DNA of 35,201 nt from Clostridia bacterium (GCA_017433225.1 JAFRHS010000032.1:1-35201); one strand, 5' to 3'. Counted from the stretch's first letter, positions 6,034 through 14,465 are shown. A program made the numbers and translations. The notes: generated by a model not told the origin, from the letters alone.

Positions 6034-8490
6034 TTAATTCTTGAAAACCGATTTGCAGGCGTCGACCGTGGCCTTGGCGTCCCGGCAGTAGAAATCGGCC
6101 CCGATGCGTTCCGCATAGTCCGGGGTGACGACAGCGCCGCCGACCATGACGTTGACCTTGCTCGAGCCGTCGGCATTCTGCAGGGCCGGCTCCTTCCGGA
6201 GCAGGGCGATGGTCTCCTCCATGCTGGAGAGTGTCGTGGTCATCAGCGCCGACAGGCCGACCGCCTCGATGTCCTCTTTGAGGGCCGTCTCCACGATGAC
6301 CCTCGGGTCGACGTCGCGGCCGAGATCGATGACCGTGTAGCCGTAGTTGTCGAGCAGGACTTTGACGATGTTCTTGCCGATGTCATGGATGTCGCCCTTG
6401 ACCGTGGCGAGGATGACCTTCCCCTTGCTGACGCTGCCGGAGCCGGTGCGGGCGATCTCCTCCTTGATGACGGTGAAGCATTCCTGGGCCGCGTTGGCGC
6501 TCTGGATGAGCTGCGGCAGGAAGATCTTCCCCGCCTCGAAATCTGCGCCCACCTTGTCGAGGGCGGGAATGAGTTCTTCATTGACGATGGACAAAGGGTC
6601 CTTCGTCTCGAGCATCGTCTTCGTCGCGTTCGCGCCCTCGGTCTTCAGACCTTTCAGGACTGCATTCTGCAGAGGCGATGCACCGGCGGTGTTCGCGGAG
6701 CCGGCACGGTTGCCCGCAGCCGGGGCTGCTCCGCCGGAGGCTGCGCCTGCCGGGGCGGCTCCGCCGGAGATCGGCGGGGTGTAATTCTGGTATGCCTCGA
6801 TATAGTCGAGGGAGTTCTCATCGATGCCCCGGAGGACCCGGAACGCCCGGACAGCGCCGGTCATGGAGGCCACGTTGGGGTTGATGATGGGCAGGTCGAG
6901 CCCCTCCTCGAGTGCCATCGTCAGGAACGTGCTGTTGACCAGTTCCCGGTACGGCAGGCCGAAGGAGATGTTGGAGACACCGAGGGCCGTTTTGCAGCCG
7001 AGTTCGGTCTTCACCCGGTGGAGCCCTTCGAGGGTCTCTTTGCAGGCGGCCTGTTCCGCGGAGACCGTCAGGGTCAGACAGTCGATGAAGACGTCTTCGC
7101 GCGGGATGCCGAGCGCTTCGGCCCGCTCCACGATGCGTTTCGCGATCTGAAACCGCTCTTCCGCCGTCTTCGGGATCCCGTTCTCGTCGAGGGTCAGTCC
7201 GACGACCGTGGCGCCGTACTTTTTGACGAGCGGCAGGACCGTCGACAGGCTCTTTTCCTCTCCGTTGACGGAGTTGACGATGGGCCGGCCGTTGTATGCC
7301 CGGAGTGCCGCTTCGAGGACGTCCGGTTTGGTGCTGTCGATCTGGAGCGGCGCGTCGCACACGCCCTGGATGGCCTTCAGCACTTTGACCATCATCGCTT
7401 GTTCATCGATCTCCGGCAGGCCGACATTGACGTCGAGGATCTCGGCGCCGGCCTCCACCTGGCTCAGGGCCTGGTTCAGGATGTAGTCGATGTCGTTTTC
7501 CTGCAAGGCTTTTTTGAACAGCTTCTTGCCGGTCGGGTTGATCCGCTCTCCGATGATGCGCGGCCCGTTGATGCGGACGACCGTGCTGGCGCTGCAGACG
7601 ACCGGACCCTCGTCCTTCGTCTGAGGGGTATACGTAACATCCGCGAGGGCCCGTTTCAGGCAGGCGATGTACTCCGGTGTGGTGCCGCAGCACCCGCCGA
7701 CCAGTTTGAGGCCGTGCGGAGCGATGCTCCGGACCGCCTCGGCGAAGTCTTCCGGCCCGATGTCGTATTCACTGCTGTTCGGGTCCGGAAGCCCGGCGTT
7801 GGGCTTGAAGATGAGGGGAAGGTCGGTGTAACGGCTCATGCGCTCGATGACCGGTTCGAGGTCCTTCGGGCCAAGGGAACAGTTGACGCCGAGCGCGCTG
7901 ACGCCGAGACCGGACAGGGTGAGGGCGGCAGCTTCTGCCGAGACGCCGGCGAACGTGCGGCCGTTCGACTCAAAGGTCATGGTGACGAGGATCGGCTTGC
8001 CGGGAGCATGTTCTCGCGCCGCCAGCACGGCCGCCTTCGCTTCATAGAGATCGGTCATGGTCTCGATGACGATGACGTCGGCTTCTTCCGCCGCGTCCAT
8101 CTCTTCCGCGAAGAGATCGTAAGCTTCTTCGAACGAGAGGGCACCGGCCGGCTCGAGGAGCTGACCGATGGGGCCGACGTCGAGGGCAACGAGGGCATCG
8201 GTGCCGGCAGCGGCCGCCTTCGCGTTCTGCAGCGCCGCTTTGATGATGGCGTCGGTCGGGTAGCCGCACCCCTCGAGTTTGTAGGAGTTCGCGCCGAACG
8301 TATTGGCGTAGACGAGATCGGAGCCTGCATCGATGTAGGCTCTGTGGAATGACGTGATGAGGTCCGGATGGGTCATGTTGAGCGTTTCCGGGTTGTGTTC
8401 GTAGGCGACACCGCTCTTCTGGATGAGTGTGCCGGTCGCGCCGTCAAGGAACAGGAAGTCCCGTTCCTGAAGGAGAGTTTTAAGATCCAC
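6034..8490 (-). CDS. metH: Cobalamin-dependent methionine synthase lacking the reactivation domain
   Basis: 818 residues. It transfers the methyl group of 5-methyltetrahydrofolate through cobalamin to homocysteine. Domain order: homocysteine/zinc barrel (about 1-300) with zinc ligands Cys204 (GVNCSLGP) and Cys267-Cys268 (GGCCGTTP); pterin-binding barrel (about 310-565); an Ala/Gly-rich linker (about 574-606); cobalamin cap helices (about 607-690); Rossmann cobalamin domain with the base-off motif DIHDIGKNIV (Asp700, His702, Gly705). The protein ends there, about 400 residues short of E. coli MetH, because the AdoMet reactivation domain is encoded by the separate upstream gene. A longer frame opens at 8544, but GTG 8490 is chosen because GAGGTG lies 6 bases upstream and homology starts there. 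It overlaps the upstream gene by 11 bases and ends the metF operon. Confidence 0.95.
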   Translation of the reverse strand: MDLKTLLQERDFLFLDGATGTLIQKSGVAYEHNPETLNMTHPDLITSFHRAYIDAGSDLVYANTFGANSYKLEGCGYPTDAIIKAALQNAKAAAAGTDALVALDVGPIGQLLEPAGALSFEEAYDLFAEEMDAAEEADVIVIETMTDLYEAKAAVLAAREHAPGKPILVTMTFESNGRTFAGVSAEAAALTLSGLGVSALGVNCSLGPKDLEPVIERMSRYTDLPLIFKPNAGLPDPNSSEYDIGPEDFAEAVRSIAPHGLKLVGGCCGTTPEYIACLKRALADVTYTPQTKDEGPVVCSASTVVRINGPRIIGERINPTGKKLFKKALQENDIDYILNQALSQVEAGAEILDVNVGLPEIDEQAMMVKVLKAIQGVCDAPLQIDSTKPDVLEAALRAYNGRPIVNSVNGEEKSLSTVLPLVKKYGATVVGLTLDENGIPKTAEERFQIAKRIVERAEALGIPREDVFIDCLTLTVSAEQAACKETLEGLHRVKTELGCKTALGVSNISFGLPYRELVNSTFLTMALEEGLDLPIINPNVASMTGAVRAFRVLRGIDENSLDYIEAYQNYTPPISGGAAPAGAASGGAAPAAGNRAGSANTAGASPLQNAVLKGLKTEGANATKTMLETKDPLSIVNEELIPALDKVGADFEAGKIFLPQLIQSANAAQECFTVIKEEIARTGSGSVSKGKVILATVKGDIHDIGKNIVKVLLDNYGYTVIDLGRDVDPRVIVETALKEDIEAVGLSALMTTTLSSMEETIALLRKEPALQNADGSSKVNVMVGGAVVTPDYAERIGADFYCRDAKATVDACKSVFKN

Positions 8491-9124
8491 AGTGGTCACC
8501 TCGTTGTCTGTAGTTGCAGCTCCCGCGCAGGTTGCAGGAGGCACAGCCCCGTCTGCGTTTCGGCGGTTCCGTCTCGGAGAGTCCCGTGATCGCGGTCACG
8601 GACTTCGTCGGGATGAGCAGGAAATTGTCATTGGTGGTAAGGCCGATCTTCTTCGGCGCGTCGAGTTCCGTGAGGAACACCTTCTGCAGGTCGATGGGAT
8701 AGTCCCCGTACCCGGGGCTGAAGCGGAAGGTCTGGAAAAGGTCCGGGAACTTGTCGGCGAGGAACGTATCGAACTGTCGGCAGACCTGTTCGATGGCCAC
8801 GCTGGCGAGCGCGTCGAGGACGACGGCCCTCGACATGTCCTTCACCTGTTCGACCCGGAGCATCCGGTCGATGCCGGTGCCCAGCGTCGCACAGAACAGC
8901 ACTGCCTTCGTGCACCCTTCGAGGTGCATGGCGATATCCTCCCCTGCCATCAGTTTTTCACAGGGAAGGTCCAGGACCTTATAGAGAAATTTGGGTTCTG
9001 CCACAGAGAGCACCTGTTCCTCGCAGTCGGCAAGGAGCTGCTCCATGGCGTCGTTCATCTCGACCCGTGCATCGCCCAGGTAGCGGACGGCTTCGGCGTG
9101 GTCGAGAGGGCCAGGTGTGATCAT
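8480..9124 (-). CDS. Methionine synthase reactivation-domain protein (stand-alone)
   Basis: 214 residues related to the C-terminal AdoMet-binding activation domain of MetH, here encoded separately. Visible features are LPCEKLMAGEDIAMHLEGCTKAVLF near residues 53-78, the segment LASVAIEQVCRQFDTF near 106-121, and RFSPGYGDYPIDLQKVF near 133-149. The last contains the RxSPGYGD-type AdoMet-site motif of this family. A short Cys-rich tail, CASCNLRGSC near residue 195, follows. Its role is to supply AdoMet for reductive methylation of oxidised cob(II)alamin on MetH. The same split is known in Thermotoga maritima (TM0268/TM0269). ATGA overlap joins it to metF and an 11-base overlap to metH, so the three proteins are co-translated. 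The Cys tail may bind a metal or be redox-active; that part is inference. Confidence 0.88.
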   Translation of the reverse strand: MITPGPLDHAEAVRYLGDARVEMNDAMEQLLADCEEQVLSVAEPKFLYKVLDLPCEKLMAGEDIAMHLEGCTKAVLFCATLGTGIDRMLRVEQVKDMSRAVVLDALASVAIEQVCRQFDTFLADKFPDLFQTFRFSPGYGDYPIDLQKVFLTELDAPKKIGLTTNDNFLLIPTKSVTAITGLSETEPPKRRRGCASCNLRGSCNYRQRGDHCGS

Positions 9125-9999
9125 AACAGTCCTCGAATGGCCTCCGTGATCTGTGTTGCAACGTAAGGGTTGTTCATCGTGTAAAGGTGGATACCGTCGA
9201 CACCGGCGGCGAGCAGATCGATGATCTGCTGGATGGCGTAGGCGATGCCGGCATCCCGCATCTGCTCGGGGTCATCGCCGAAGCGGTTCATGAGCCGGGC
9301 GAAGGGCGCGGGAAGGCTGGCGCCGCAGAGGGTGACCATCCGCTCGATCTGCGCCCGGTTGATGACCGGCATGATACCGGCTTCGATGGGGACGTCGATC
9401 CCGGCCAGTGCCAGTTTGTCGCGGTACCGGTAAAACGTCTCGTTGTCAAAGAAGAGCTGGGTGATGAGGTGGCTCGCACCCGCGTCCACTTTCTTCTTGA
9501 GGTTCAGGATGTCGTCGATCTCATTCGCCGACTCCGGATGGGTCTCGGGGTAGCAGGCGCCGGCGATGTCGAACCCGCCGAGCTCCGTCAGGTAAGCCGT
9601 GAGGTCGCTCGCATGGGCAAAGTCCTCGGCACAGTCGACCCCTTCCGGCAAGTCTCCGCGGAGCGCCAGGATGTTTTCGATGTTGTTGAGCCGCAGTTCA
9701 TCGGCGATGCGGTCGACGTCTTCCTTCGTGTTCGAGACACAGGTCAGGTGCGCGACAGACTCGATGCCGTAGTTGTGCTTGATGCGGGCGGCGATCTCTG
9801 CAGTGCGGTTGTCGTTGCCCTTTCCCCCGGCACCGTACGTGACGCTGATGAAGTCGGGCTTCAGTGCGCAGAGCGAGCTCAGCTGCCCGTAGATGGATTC
9901 GATGGGATGGTCCCGTTTCGGCGGGAAGACTTCGAACGAGAGGATCGCCCGCCCGGGGTTGTTCGGGTTTCCTGCTTCGAACAGTTCCTGTATCTTCAT
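9121..9999 (-). CDS. metF: 5,10-methylenetetrahydrofolate reductase
   Basis: 292 residues, the normal length for the bacterial catalytic barrel. Signatures in order are LSFEVFPPK (about 20-28), ISVTYGAGG (about 51-59), HLTC (about 83-86), ILALRGDLPEG (about 110-120), the Gly/Ala segment FDIAGACYPETHPES, and LITQLFFDN with PIEAGIMPV further on. It is an FAD enzyme that reduces methylene-THF to methyl-THF, the donor used by the MetH encoded two genes downstream. The first ATG (9997-9999) is preceded by AAGGAG at 10009-10014. The gene leads the metF - reactivation protein - metH operon, behind a good sigma-A promoter. No SAM riboswitch or T-box is evident in the short leader. In anaerobes this enzyme can also serve one-carbon metabolism, but no acetogenesis genes are in view. 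Confidence 0.95.
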   Translation of the reverse strand: MKIQELFEAGNPNNPGRAILSFEVFPPKRDHPIESIYGQLSSLCALKPDFISVTYGAGGKGNDNRTAEIAARIKHNYGIESVAHLTCVSNTKEDVDRIADELRLNNIENILALRGDLPEGVDCAEDFAHASDLTAYLTELGGFDIAGACYPETHPESANEIDDILNLKKKVDAGASHLITQLFFDNETFYRYRDKLALAGIDVPIEAGIMPVINRAQIERMVTLCGASLPAPFARLMNRFGDDPEQMRDAGIAYAIQQIIDLLAAGVDGIHLYTMNNPYVATQITEAIRGLL

Positions 10000-10041
10000 A
10001 ACAAATCGCTCCTTATACTAATACTATACGTTATTTGGTCT

Positions 10042-10070
10042 ATTCTACTGGAACGATCATCAGATTTCAA
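10042..10070 (-). promoter_or_regulatory. Sigma-A promoter of the metF operon
   Basis: On the minus strand TTGAAA (10070-10065) and TAGAAT (10047-10042) are separated by 17 bases, with the metF ATG about 45 bases downstream of the -10 box. The same two hexamers with the same spacing occur before the Asp23/fakA operon (23183-23211). Confidence 0.7.
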
Positions 10071-10114
10071 TAGAACGCCCGTTCTTCAAAGGGGTCAAAA
10101 GACTTTACAAAACA

Positions 10115-10145
10115 AAGGCTCCGCATCGATCGAATACGGAGCCTT
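10115..10145 (-). terminator. Intrinsic terminator after the Thr/Lys-rich surface protein gene
   Basis: AAGGCTCCG (10115-10123) pairs perfectly with CGGAGCCTT (10137-10145) across a 13-base loop, just past the stop codon at 10159. On the minus strand it is followed by TTGTTTTGT. Confidence 0.85.
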
Positions 10146-10158
10146 ACAAGTGTTGGGT

Positions 10159-11052
10159 TTACGGACGTCTGCGAAGTTTCAGGAAGACGAAGGCTGCCGA
10201 GGTCAGACCGACGACGCCGACGGCCGCGGCGGTGATGATCTTCGCCCGGGTGGCGGCCCGGTCTGCATCGGAACGGTTCGCCTGCGGGTCTTCGAACCCG
10301 ATGATGGTTCCGTCCTTGTCGGTAATGGCTTCACCGGCGAAGGTGACGGTCGTCGTATCTGCCACCATAGTGGGGTCGGGCTGTTCTTTGATCTCCTCGG
10401 GGTCGACTTCGACTTCGGGGATGAGCGGGCCCTTGACCGTGGTCTTCTTCGCTTTGGTGCTCGGAATGGTCAGCGGCCGGTGCTGGACCGTGGTGCGGTT
10501 CTTCGGGTCAGACGTGGTGGCCGACGAGGAGACCGTCCGTTTGGTGGTCTTTTTCGTCGTCTTTTTGGTGGTCTCACCCTTTTTCGTGGTCGTGGTCTTT
10601 TTGGTCGTGGATTCCTCGTCCTTTTTGGTCGTGGTCTCCTCGTCCTTTTTGGTCGTCTTTGTCGTCGACTCGTCTTCTTTCTTCGTCGTGGTCGTCGTGG
10701 TCGGCGGCGTGGTCGGTTTCTCCGTATAGACGATGTTCGTGCCCGCCGGCAGTGCGCCCGACGCGATGGAGATGTTGTCCTTTGAGTTTTCCACATAGAC
10801 GTTGGTCACGTTGGCATAGCCAGTCAGAGCGCCGTCGGTGATGGTGGTGACGGAAGACGGGACATAGATCGTCTTGACGCGCAGCCGTTCGATGACACCG
10901 TCGTCCAGTGTATTGCTGGTGACGACTTTCGTTCCGTCAGGAATGCGACGGACCGTGGAAGACTCGTCGTCATCTCCGTCCGCGGCGAATGCCGTGACGG
11001 AACAGGCCATCATCATCATGACAGCCAGAAATACCGAGAGGATCTTCTTCAT
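10159..11052 (-). CDS. Secreted, membrane-anchored Thr/Lys-rich protein with a BspA-like leucine-rich segment
   Basis: 297 residues. A signal peptide (MKK, hydrophobic to about residue 21, AFA-A cleavage near 23/24) is followed by a short acidic stretch. Residues about 50-110 resemble a single BspA/LRR_5-type leucine-rich unit (KTIYVPSSVTTITDGALTGY). From about 112 to 173 the chain is almost only Thr, Lys, Glu and Asp, an extended wall-spanning linker. A less repetitive part leads to a membrane helix at about 271-291 and the basic tail LKLRRRP. The C-terminus looks like a sorting signal, but I see no LPxTG-type motif before the helix, so simple membrane anchoring is more likely. The gene starts 4 bases after ispE and is probably co-transcribed with it, an unexpected pairing. 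Adhesion is one possibility, not shown. Confidence 0.75.
   Translation of the reverse strand: MKKILSVFLAVMMMMACSVTAFAADGDDDESSTVRRIPDGTKVVTSNTLDDGVIERLRVKTIYVPSSVTTITDGALTGYANVTNVYVENSKDNISIASGALPAGTNIVYTEKPTTPPTTTTTTKKEDESTTKTTKKDEETTTKKDEESTTKKTTTTKKGETTKKTTKKTTKRTVSSSATTSDPKNRTTVQHRPLTIPSTKAKKTTVKGPLIPEVEVDPEEIKEQPDPTMVADTTTVTFAGEAITDKDGTIIGFEDPQANRSDADRAATRAKIITAAAVGVVGLTSAAFVFLKLRRRP
10534..10719 (-). repeat. Low-complexity Thr/Lys/Glu coding repeat
   Basis: Imperfect tandem units of about 20-40 bases, built from TTTTTGGTCGT and TCCTCGTC on the plus strand, encode the Thr/Lys/Asp-rich linker of the surface protein. Such repeats are prone to length change by slippage or recombination. 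Confidence 0.8.
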
Positions 11053-11056
11053 GAAA

Positions 11057-11935
11057 TCACACTCCCTCCACGATGGTCACGCCCTGTTTGACGGGGCGGC
11101 AAATATATGTGTTCCGATAACCCGCCGCCAGAAGAGCTTCCGCGCAGGTGTTTGCTTTTTCTTCGGTTTCAAAGACGCCGTAGATGGTGGGACCGCTTCC
11201 GCTCATGCAGTGGGCGATGGACCCGTTCTCGCGCATGATGGCCTTGATGTCCACGCGGCCGGCGACATAGATGAACTGTTCAAAGACATTGGAGACCATG
11301 GCATACACCTTGTCGGTGTCGGCAGCGGCAGCCGCCCGCAGCATGGCCGTGGTGTCGAGGTGGCGGACATAGTCCGCGGAATCGAAGGCCGCATAGGCCT
11401 CTTTGGTGGAGACATCCTGCTCCGGTTTGACGAGGACATACCAGTCCTGACGGATGTCCGGCAGCGGTGCCAGGACCTCACCGATGTCCATGGCCGCCAT
11501 GGTGCCGCCCTGGATGCAGAACGGAACGTCCGCACCGACTTTGACGGCGATCTGGCAGAGTTCTCTCTCGGAAAGGCCTGCATGAGTCAGCTCATTGAGG
11601 CCGACAAACACGGCAGCGGCATCGGCGCTTCCGCCGGCGAGACCGGCCGCGAAGGGGATGTTCTTTTCGATATCGATATGGATGCCCGGATTCTTGACAC
11701 CGGTCTCCCGGAAAAAGCGGTCCGCGGCCTTCCAGCCGATGTTGGTCTCATCGGAGGGAAGTGCCTCGCTGGAGCAGGAAAGGGTGATGGTCCCGGGTTT
11801 TCCGGTCTCCGTCAGAGTGACCGTGTCATAGAGCCCCACAGACTGCATGATCATAAACAGAGTATGGTACCCGTCTTCGGTCTGCCCGAGGATGTCGAGC
11901 ATGAGATTGATTTTGGCAGCTGCCTTCAGGATCAT
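11057..11935 (-). CDS. ispE: 4-diphosphocytidyl-2-C-methyl-D-erythritol kinase
   Basis: 292 residues, a GHMP-superfamily kinase. It phosphorylates CDP-methylerythritol in the non-mevalonate (MEP) isoprenoid pathway. Landmarks are AKINLMLDI with Lys8, DGYHTLFMIMQSV (about 21-33), the ATP loop PFAAGLAGGSADAAA (about 94-108), VGADVPFC with Asp136, and the C-terminal GSGPTIYGVF. Lys8 and Asp136 correspond to the catalytic pair of E. coli IspE (Lys10, Asp141). The frame is open ten codons further, but ATG 11935 is preferred because homology begins there and AGGAGG lies 9 bases upstream. It is transcribed divergently from the ACT-domain gene, with a shared 190-base control region, and is followed closely by the Thr/Lys-rich surface protein gene. 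Confidence 0.95.
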   Translation of the reverse strand: MILKAAAKINLMLDILGQTEDGYHTLFMIMQSVGLYDTVTLTETGKPGTITLSCSSEALPSDETNIGWKAADRFFRETGVKNPGIHIDIEKNIPFAAGLAGGSADAAAVFVGLNELTHAGLSERELCQIAVKVGADVPFCIQGGTMAAMDIGEVLAPLPDIRQDWYVLVKPEQDVSTKEAYAAFDSADYVRHLDTTAMLRAAAAADTDKVYAMVSNVFEQFIYVAGRVDIKAIMRENGSIAHCMSGSGPTIYGVFETEEKANTCAEALLAAGYRNTYICRPVKQGVTIVEGV

Positions 11936-11991
11936 ATGACCGGACCTCCTTTCCAAAGCGCCCATTTCGCCTTATAGCTTTTAGATTATAT

Positions 11992-12000
11992 ATTTTATCA
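11992..12000 (-). promoter_or_regulatory. Extended -10 promoter element of ispE
   Basis: The minus strand reads TGATAAAAT, an extended -10 (TGN plus TAAAAT), about 57 bases upstream of the ispE ATG. A TATAAT lies a few bases further downstream. No convincing -35 is visible, as is common for extended -10 promoters. Confidence 0.45.
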
Positions 12001-12016
12001 TAATTTTTTAGTATTT

Positions 12017-12050
12017 AACAGAAAAATCGCAAAAACGGTATTTTTCTGTT
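12017..12050. promoter_or_regulatory. 11-bp perfect inverted repeat between divergent promoters
   Basis: AACAGAAAAAT (12017-12027) and ATTTTTCTGTT (12040-12050) are perfect inverse copies with a 12-base spacer. The site lies between the extended -10 elements of ispE and the ACT gene. No gene reads into it from either side, so it is more likely an operator than a terminator, although T-runs flank it. Confidence 0.5.
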
Positions 12051-12068
12051 TTTTAGCCCTTTAGAATG

Positions 12069-12077
12069 TGTTAAAAT
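12069..12077 (+). promoter_or_regulatory. Extended -10 promoter of the ACT-UPF0210-trmK-nif3-rqcH operon
   Basis: TGTTAAAAT is an extended -10 element (TGN plus TAAAAT) about 45 bases before the ACT gene ATG. The region 17 bases upstream is only T-rich, with no clear -35. Confidence 0.5.
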
Positions 12078-12121
12078 GACTGCGGTTTCAAACTACTATT
12101 CAATCTTTGGAGGAACGCACC

Positions 12122-12391
12122 ATGCGCGCTGTCATCACCGTCGTCGGCAAAGACACTGTCGGCATTTTCGCAAAAGTTTCCACGTTCTGTGCCGAACGGA
12201 ACGTCAACATCGTCGGCGTCTCCCAGACCATCCTGGAAGACATGTTCTGCATGATGATGCAGATCACGATGGATGAGTCGGACCTGGCGTTCGCCGATTT
12301 CGCCGACGCCATCAAGGCATACGGCAACGAGAACGGCCTTGCCATCCACGCCATGCATGAAGACATCTTCAACACCATGCATCGCATCTAA
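12122..12391 (+). CDS. ACT-domain protein (UPF0237 family)
   Basis: 89 residues forming one ACT domain (beta-alpha-beta-beta-alpha-beta). It starts [19 protein letters not shown], with the Gly-rich turn used by ACT dimers to bind amino acids. [21 protein letters not shown] follows in the middle. ATG 12122 is chosen over an upstream TTG at 12107 because GGAGG lies 8 bases before it. The gene is 10 bases upstream of the UPF0210 gene; this two-gene pairing is widely conserved in Firmicutes and other bacteria, which implies a regulatory subunit for the UPF0210 protein. The ligand is unknown; an amino acid is the natural guess from the ACT fold. Confidence 0.9.
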   Translation: MRAVITVVGKDTVGIFAKVSTFCAERNVNIVGVSQTILEDMFCMMMQITMDESDLAFADFADAIKAYGNENGLAIHAMHEDIFNTMHRI

Positions 12392-12401
12392 GGAGACTTT
12401 T

Positions 12402-13763
12402 ATGATCGACCTCAACACTGCAGATATCCTCGAGACCATACACATGATCGACGAGGAGCACCTCGACATTCGAACCATCACGATGGGCATTTCCCTGCTC
12501 GACTGCGCGGACTCGGACATCGACCGGGCCTGCGACCGGGTCTATGAGAAGATCGTCCGTAAAGCGGAACACCTTGTCAGGACCGGGGAAGACATCGAGC
12601 GCGAGTACGGCATCCCCATCATCAACAAGCGGATCTCCGTCACCCCGATCTCCATGATCCTCGCGGCCAGCGGCGGAGACCCGGTCAAATACGCGCTTGC
12701 GCTGGAGCGCGCCGCCAAAGAAGTCGGCGCCAACTATCTCGGCGGCTACTCTGCCCTCGTGCAGAAAGGCTTTGCCGCGGGCGATGAATCGCTCATCCGC
12801 TCCATCCCGGAAGCGCTGTCTGTCACGGACCACGTCTGCTCCAGCGTCAACATCGGATCCACCAAGACCGGTATCAACATGGACGCGGTCGCCCTCATGG
12901 GACAGATCATCCGCGAGTGCGCCGAAAAGACGGCCGACCGCGAATGCGTCGCCGCCTCCAAACTGGTCGTCTTCTGCAACGCCGTCGAAGACAACCCCTT
13001 CATGGCAGGCGCCTTCCACGGTGCCGGTGAGCCCGACTGTGTCATCAACGTCGGCGTCTCCGGCCCCGGTGTCGTCCGCCACGCCCTCAAAAAGATCCCC
13101 GACGCCGACATCACCGACGTCGCGAAACTCGTCAAGAATACCGCGTTCAAGATCACGAGAGTCGGCCAGCTGGTCGCCCATGAGGCATCCCGCCGGCTCG
13201 ATGTCCCGTTCGGCATCGTCGACCTCTCCCTCGCCCCGACCCCGGCCGTCGGCGACTCCGTCGCTCACGTCCTCGAGGAAATGGGTCTCGAGCAGTGCGG
13301 CTGCGCCGGCACCACGGCCTGCCTCGCCCTGCTCAACGACGCGGTCAAGAAGGGCGGCGTCATGGCGTCGTCCCACGTCGGCGGCCTGTCCGGCGCGTTC
13401 ATCCCGGTCTCGGAAGATGCCGGCATGATCGATGCGGCCCGAAACGGCTGCCTGACGATCGAAAAACTCGAAGCGATGACCGCGGTCTGCTCTGTCGGTC
13501 TCGACATGATCGCCGTCCCCGGCGACACCTCAGCCGAAGTCCTCTCCGGCATCATCGCCGACGAGGCCGCCATCGGCATGATCAACTCGAAGACCACCGC
13601 GGTCCGCATCATCCCCGCCATCGGCAAGCAGCCCGGCGAGGAGCTCGAATACGGCGGGCTGTTCGGCAGCGCTCCCATCATGCCGGTCAACACCGCATCC
13701 CCCGCGAAATTCATCTCCCGGGGCGGCCGCATCCCGGCTCCGCTCCAGAGTCTCAGAAACTGA
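12402..13763 (+). CDS. UPF0210 (DUF711/PFL) family protein
   Basis: 453 residues, the standard length of UPF0210 proteins. It begins [32 protein letters not shown], the family N-terminus. Further family blocks are [14 protein letters not shown] (about 68-81), [13 protein letters not shown] (about 109-121), [19 protein letters not shown], and [10 protein letters not shown] near the C-terminus. Structures of relatives show a barrel related to pyruvate formate-lyase, but the Gly-radical loop is absent and no enzymatic reaction is established. AAGGAG precedes the ATG. The gene follows the ACT gene by 10 bases and shares one base with trmK (TGATG). Its role beside translation-quality genes is unknown. 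Confidence 0.92.
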   Translation: MIDLNTADILETIHMIDEEHLDIRTITMGISLLDCADSDIDRACDRVYEKIVRKAEHLVRTGEDIEREYGIPIINKRISVTPISMILAASGGDPVKYALALERAAKEVGANYLGGYSALVQKGFAAGDESLIRSIPEALSVTDHVCSSVNIGSTKTGINMDAVALMGQIIRECAEKTADRECVAASKLVVFCNAVEDNPFMAGAFHGAGEPDCVINVGVSGPGVVRHALKKIPDADITDVAKLVKNTAFKITRVGQLVAHEASRRLDVPFGIVDLSLAPTPAVGDSVAHVLEEMGLEQCGCAGTTACLALLNDAVKKGGVMASSHVGGLSGAFIPVSEDAGMIDAARNGCLTIEKLEAMTAVCSVGLDMIAVPGDTSAEVLSGIIADEAAIGMINSKTTAVRIIPAIGKQPGEELEYGGLFGSAPIMPVNTASPAKFISRGGRIPAPLQSLRN

Positions 13764-14452
13764 TGATCACGTTAACGAACCGCCTTTCCATGGTGGCCGG
13801 TCTCGTCCGGGACGGCCGGCCTCTGGCAGACATCGGCACCGACCACGCCTACCTGCCGGTCTTCCTCCTGCAGGAAGGCCGCATCCCGCACGCGGCCGCC
13901 TGCGATGTCCGGGAAGGCCCCCTGCAGAACGCCGCGTCCACGGTCGATGCCGAAGAGGTGTCCGACCGGGTCGAGCTCCTGCTCTGCAGCGGTTTTGAAC
14001 ACCCGCGGCTCCGGGACTACACCGACTTCGTCATGGCCGGCATGGGCGGGAACCTGATGGTCGACCTCATGGCCGCAGCCCCCTTCCTTCAAGCGGAAGG
14101 CGTCCATCTCGTCCTGCAGCCCCAGTCCCACGCGGACGACGTACGGGACTATCTGTACGGGAACGGGTTCTCCATTTTGCGGGAGACCGCGACCCGTGAC
14201 AACGGCAGAGGGTACATCGCCATCGAAGCCGCCTACACCGGCGAGACGAGAGAGGCCACCCTCTCCGAGTGCTACCTCGGAAAACTGCCGGAGTGCGACG
14301 CGCCGGAACGGTTCGACCACTTCCGCGACGTGCTCCGCCGCCTGACTGCCCGCCACGACGCGCTCCTCGCCTATCCGGAGTCCCGGGAAGAATGCGAGCT
14401 CCTCGAGCCCGTCATCCGGGACGTGCAGGCCATACTCGACCAGGAATCTTAA
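13763..14452 (+). CDS. trmK: tRNA (adenine-N1)-methyltransferase, A22
   Basis: 229 residues, a Rossmann-fold AdoMet methyltransferase of the TrmK family, which makes m1A22 in bacterial tRNAs. The N-terminal block TNRLSMVAGLV leads to the AdoMet loop LADIGTDHAYLPVFLL at about 21-36. FVMAGMGGNLMVDLM at about 90-104 is the second family signature, and the C-terminal helical part (from about 165) forms the coiled-coil-like arm. The ATG at 13763 shares its A with the TGA of the UPF0210 gene, so the start is set by coupling. A much longer frame upstream is only the shadow of the UPF0210 gene. In B. subtilis and relatives trmK lies directly before a Nif3-like gene, as here. Confidence 0.93.
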   Translation: MITLTNRLSMVAGLVRDGRPLADIGTDHAYLPVFLLQEGRIPHAAACDVREGPLQNAASTVDAEEVSDRVELLLCSGFEHPRLRDYTDFVMAGMGGNLMVDLMAAAPFLQAEGVHLVLQPQSHADDVRDYLYGNGFSILRETATRDNGRGYIAIEAAYTGETREATLSECYLGKLPECDAPERFDHFRDVLRRLTARHDALLAYPESREECELLEPVIRDVQAILDQES

Positions 14453-14465
14453 CGGAGGGACCGAC

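Noticed and set aside
5899..8352. 817-codon plus-strand open frame opposite metH
   Set aside because: It is the antisense shadow of metH, with Arg/Asp/Gly/Val-rich, non-protein-like composition. The minus-strand metH has full domain support.
10000..10114. Possible SAM riboswitch or T-box before the metF operon
   Set aside because: The predicted leader is only about 35 bases and contains no long structured element or T-box sequence.
10534..10719. CRISPR-like array
   Set aside because: The repeats are short, imperfect, in frame and without unique spacers; they encode the Thr/Lys linker of a surface protein.
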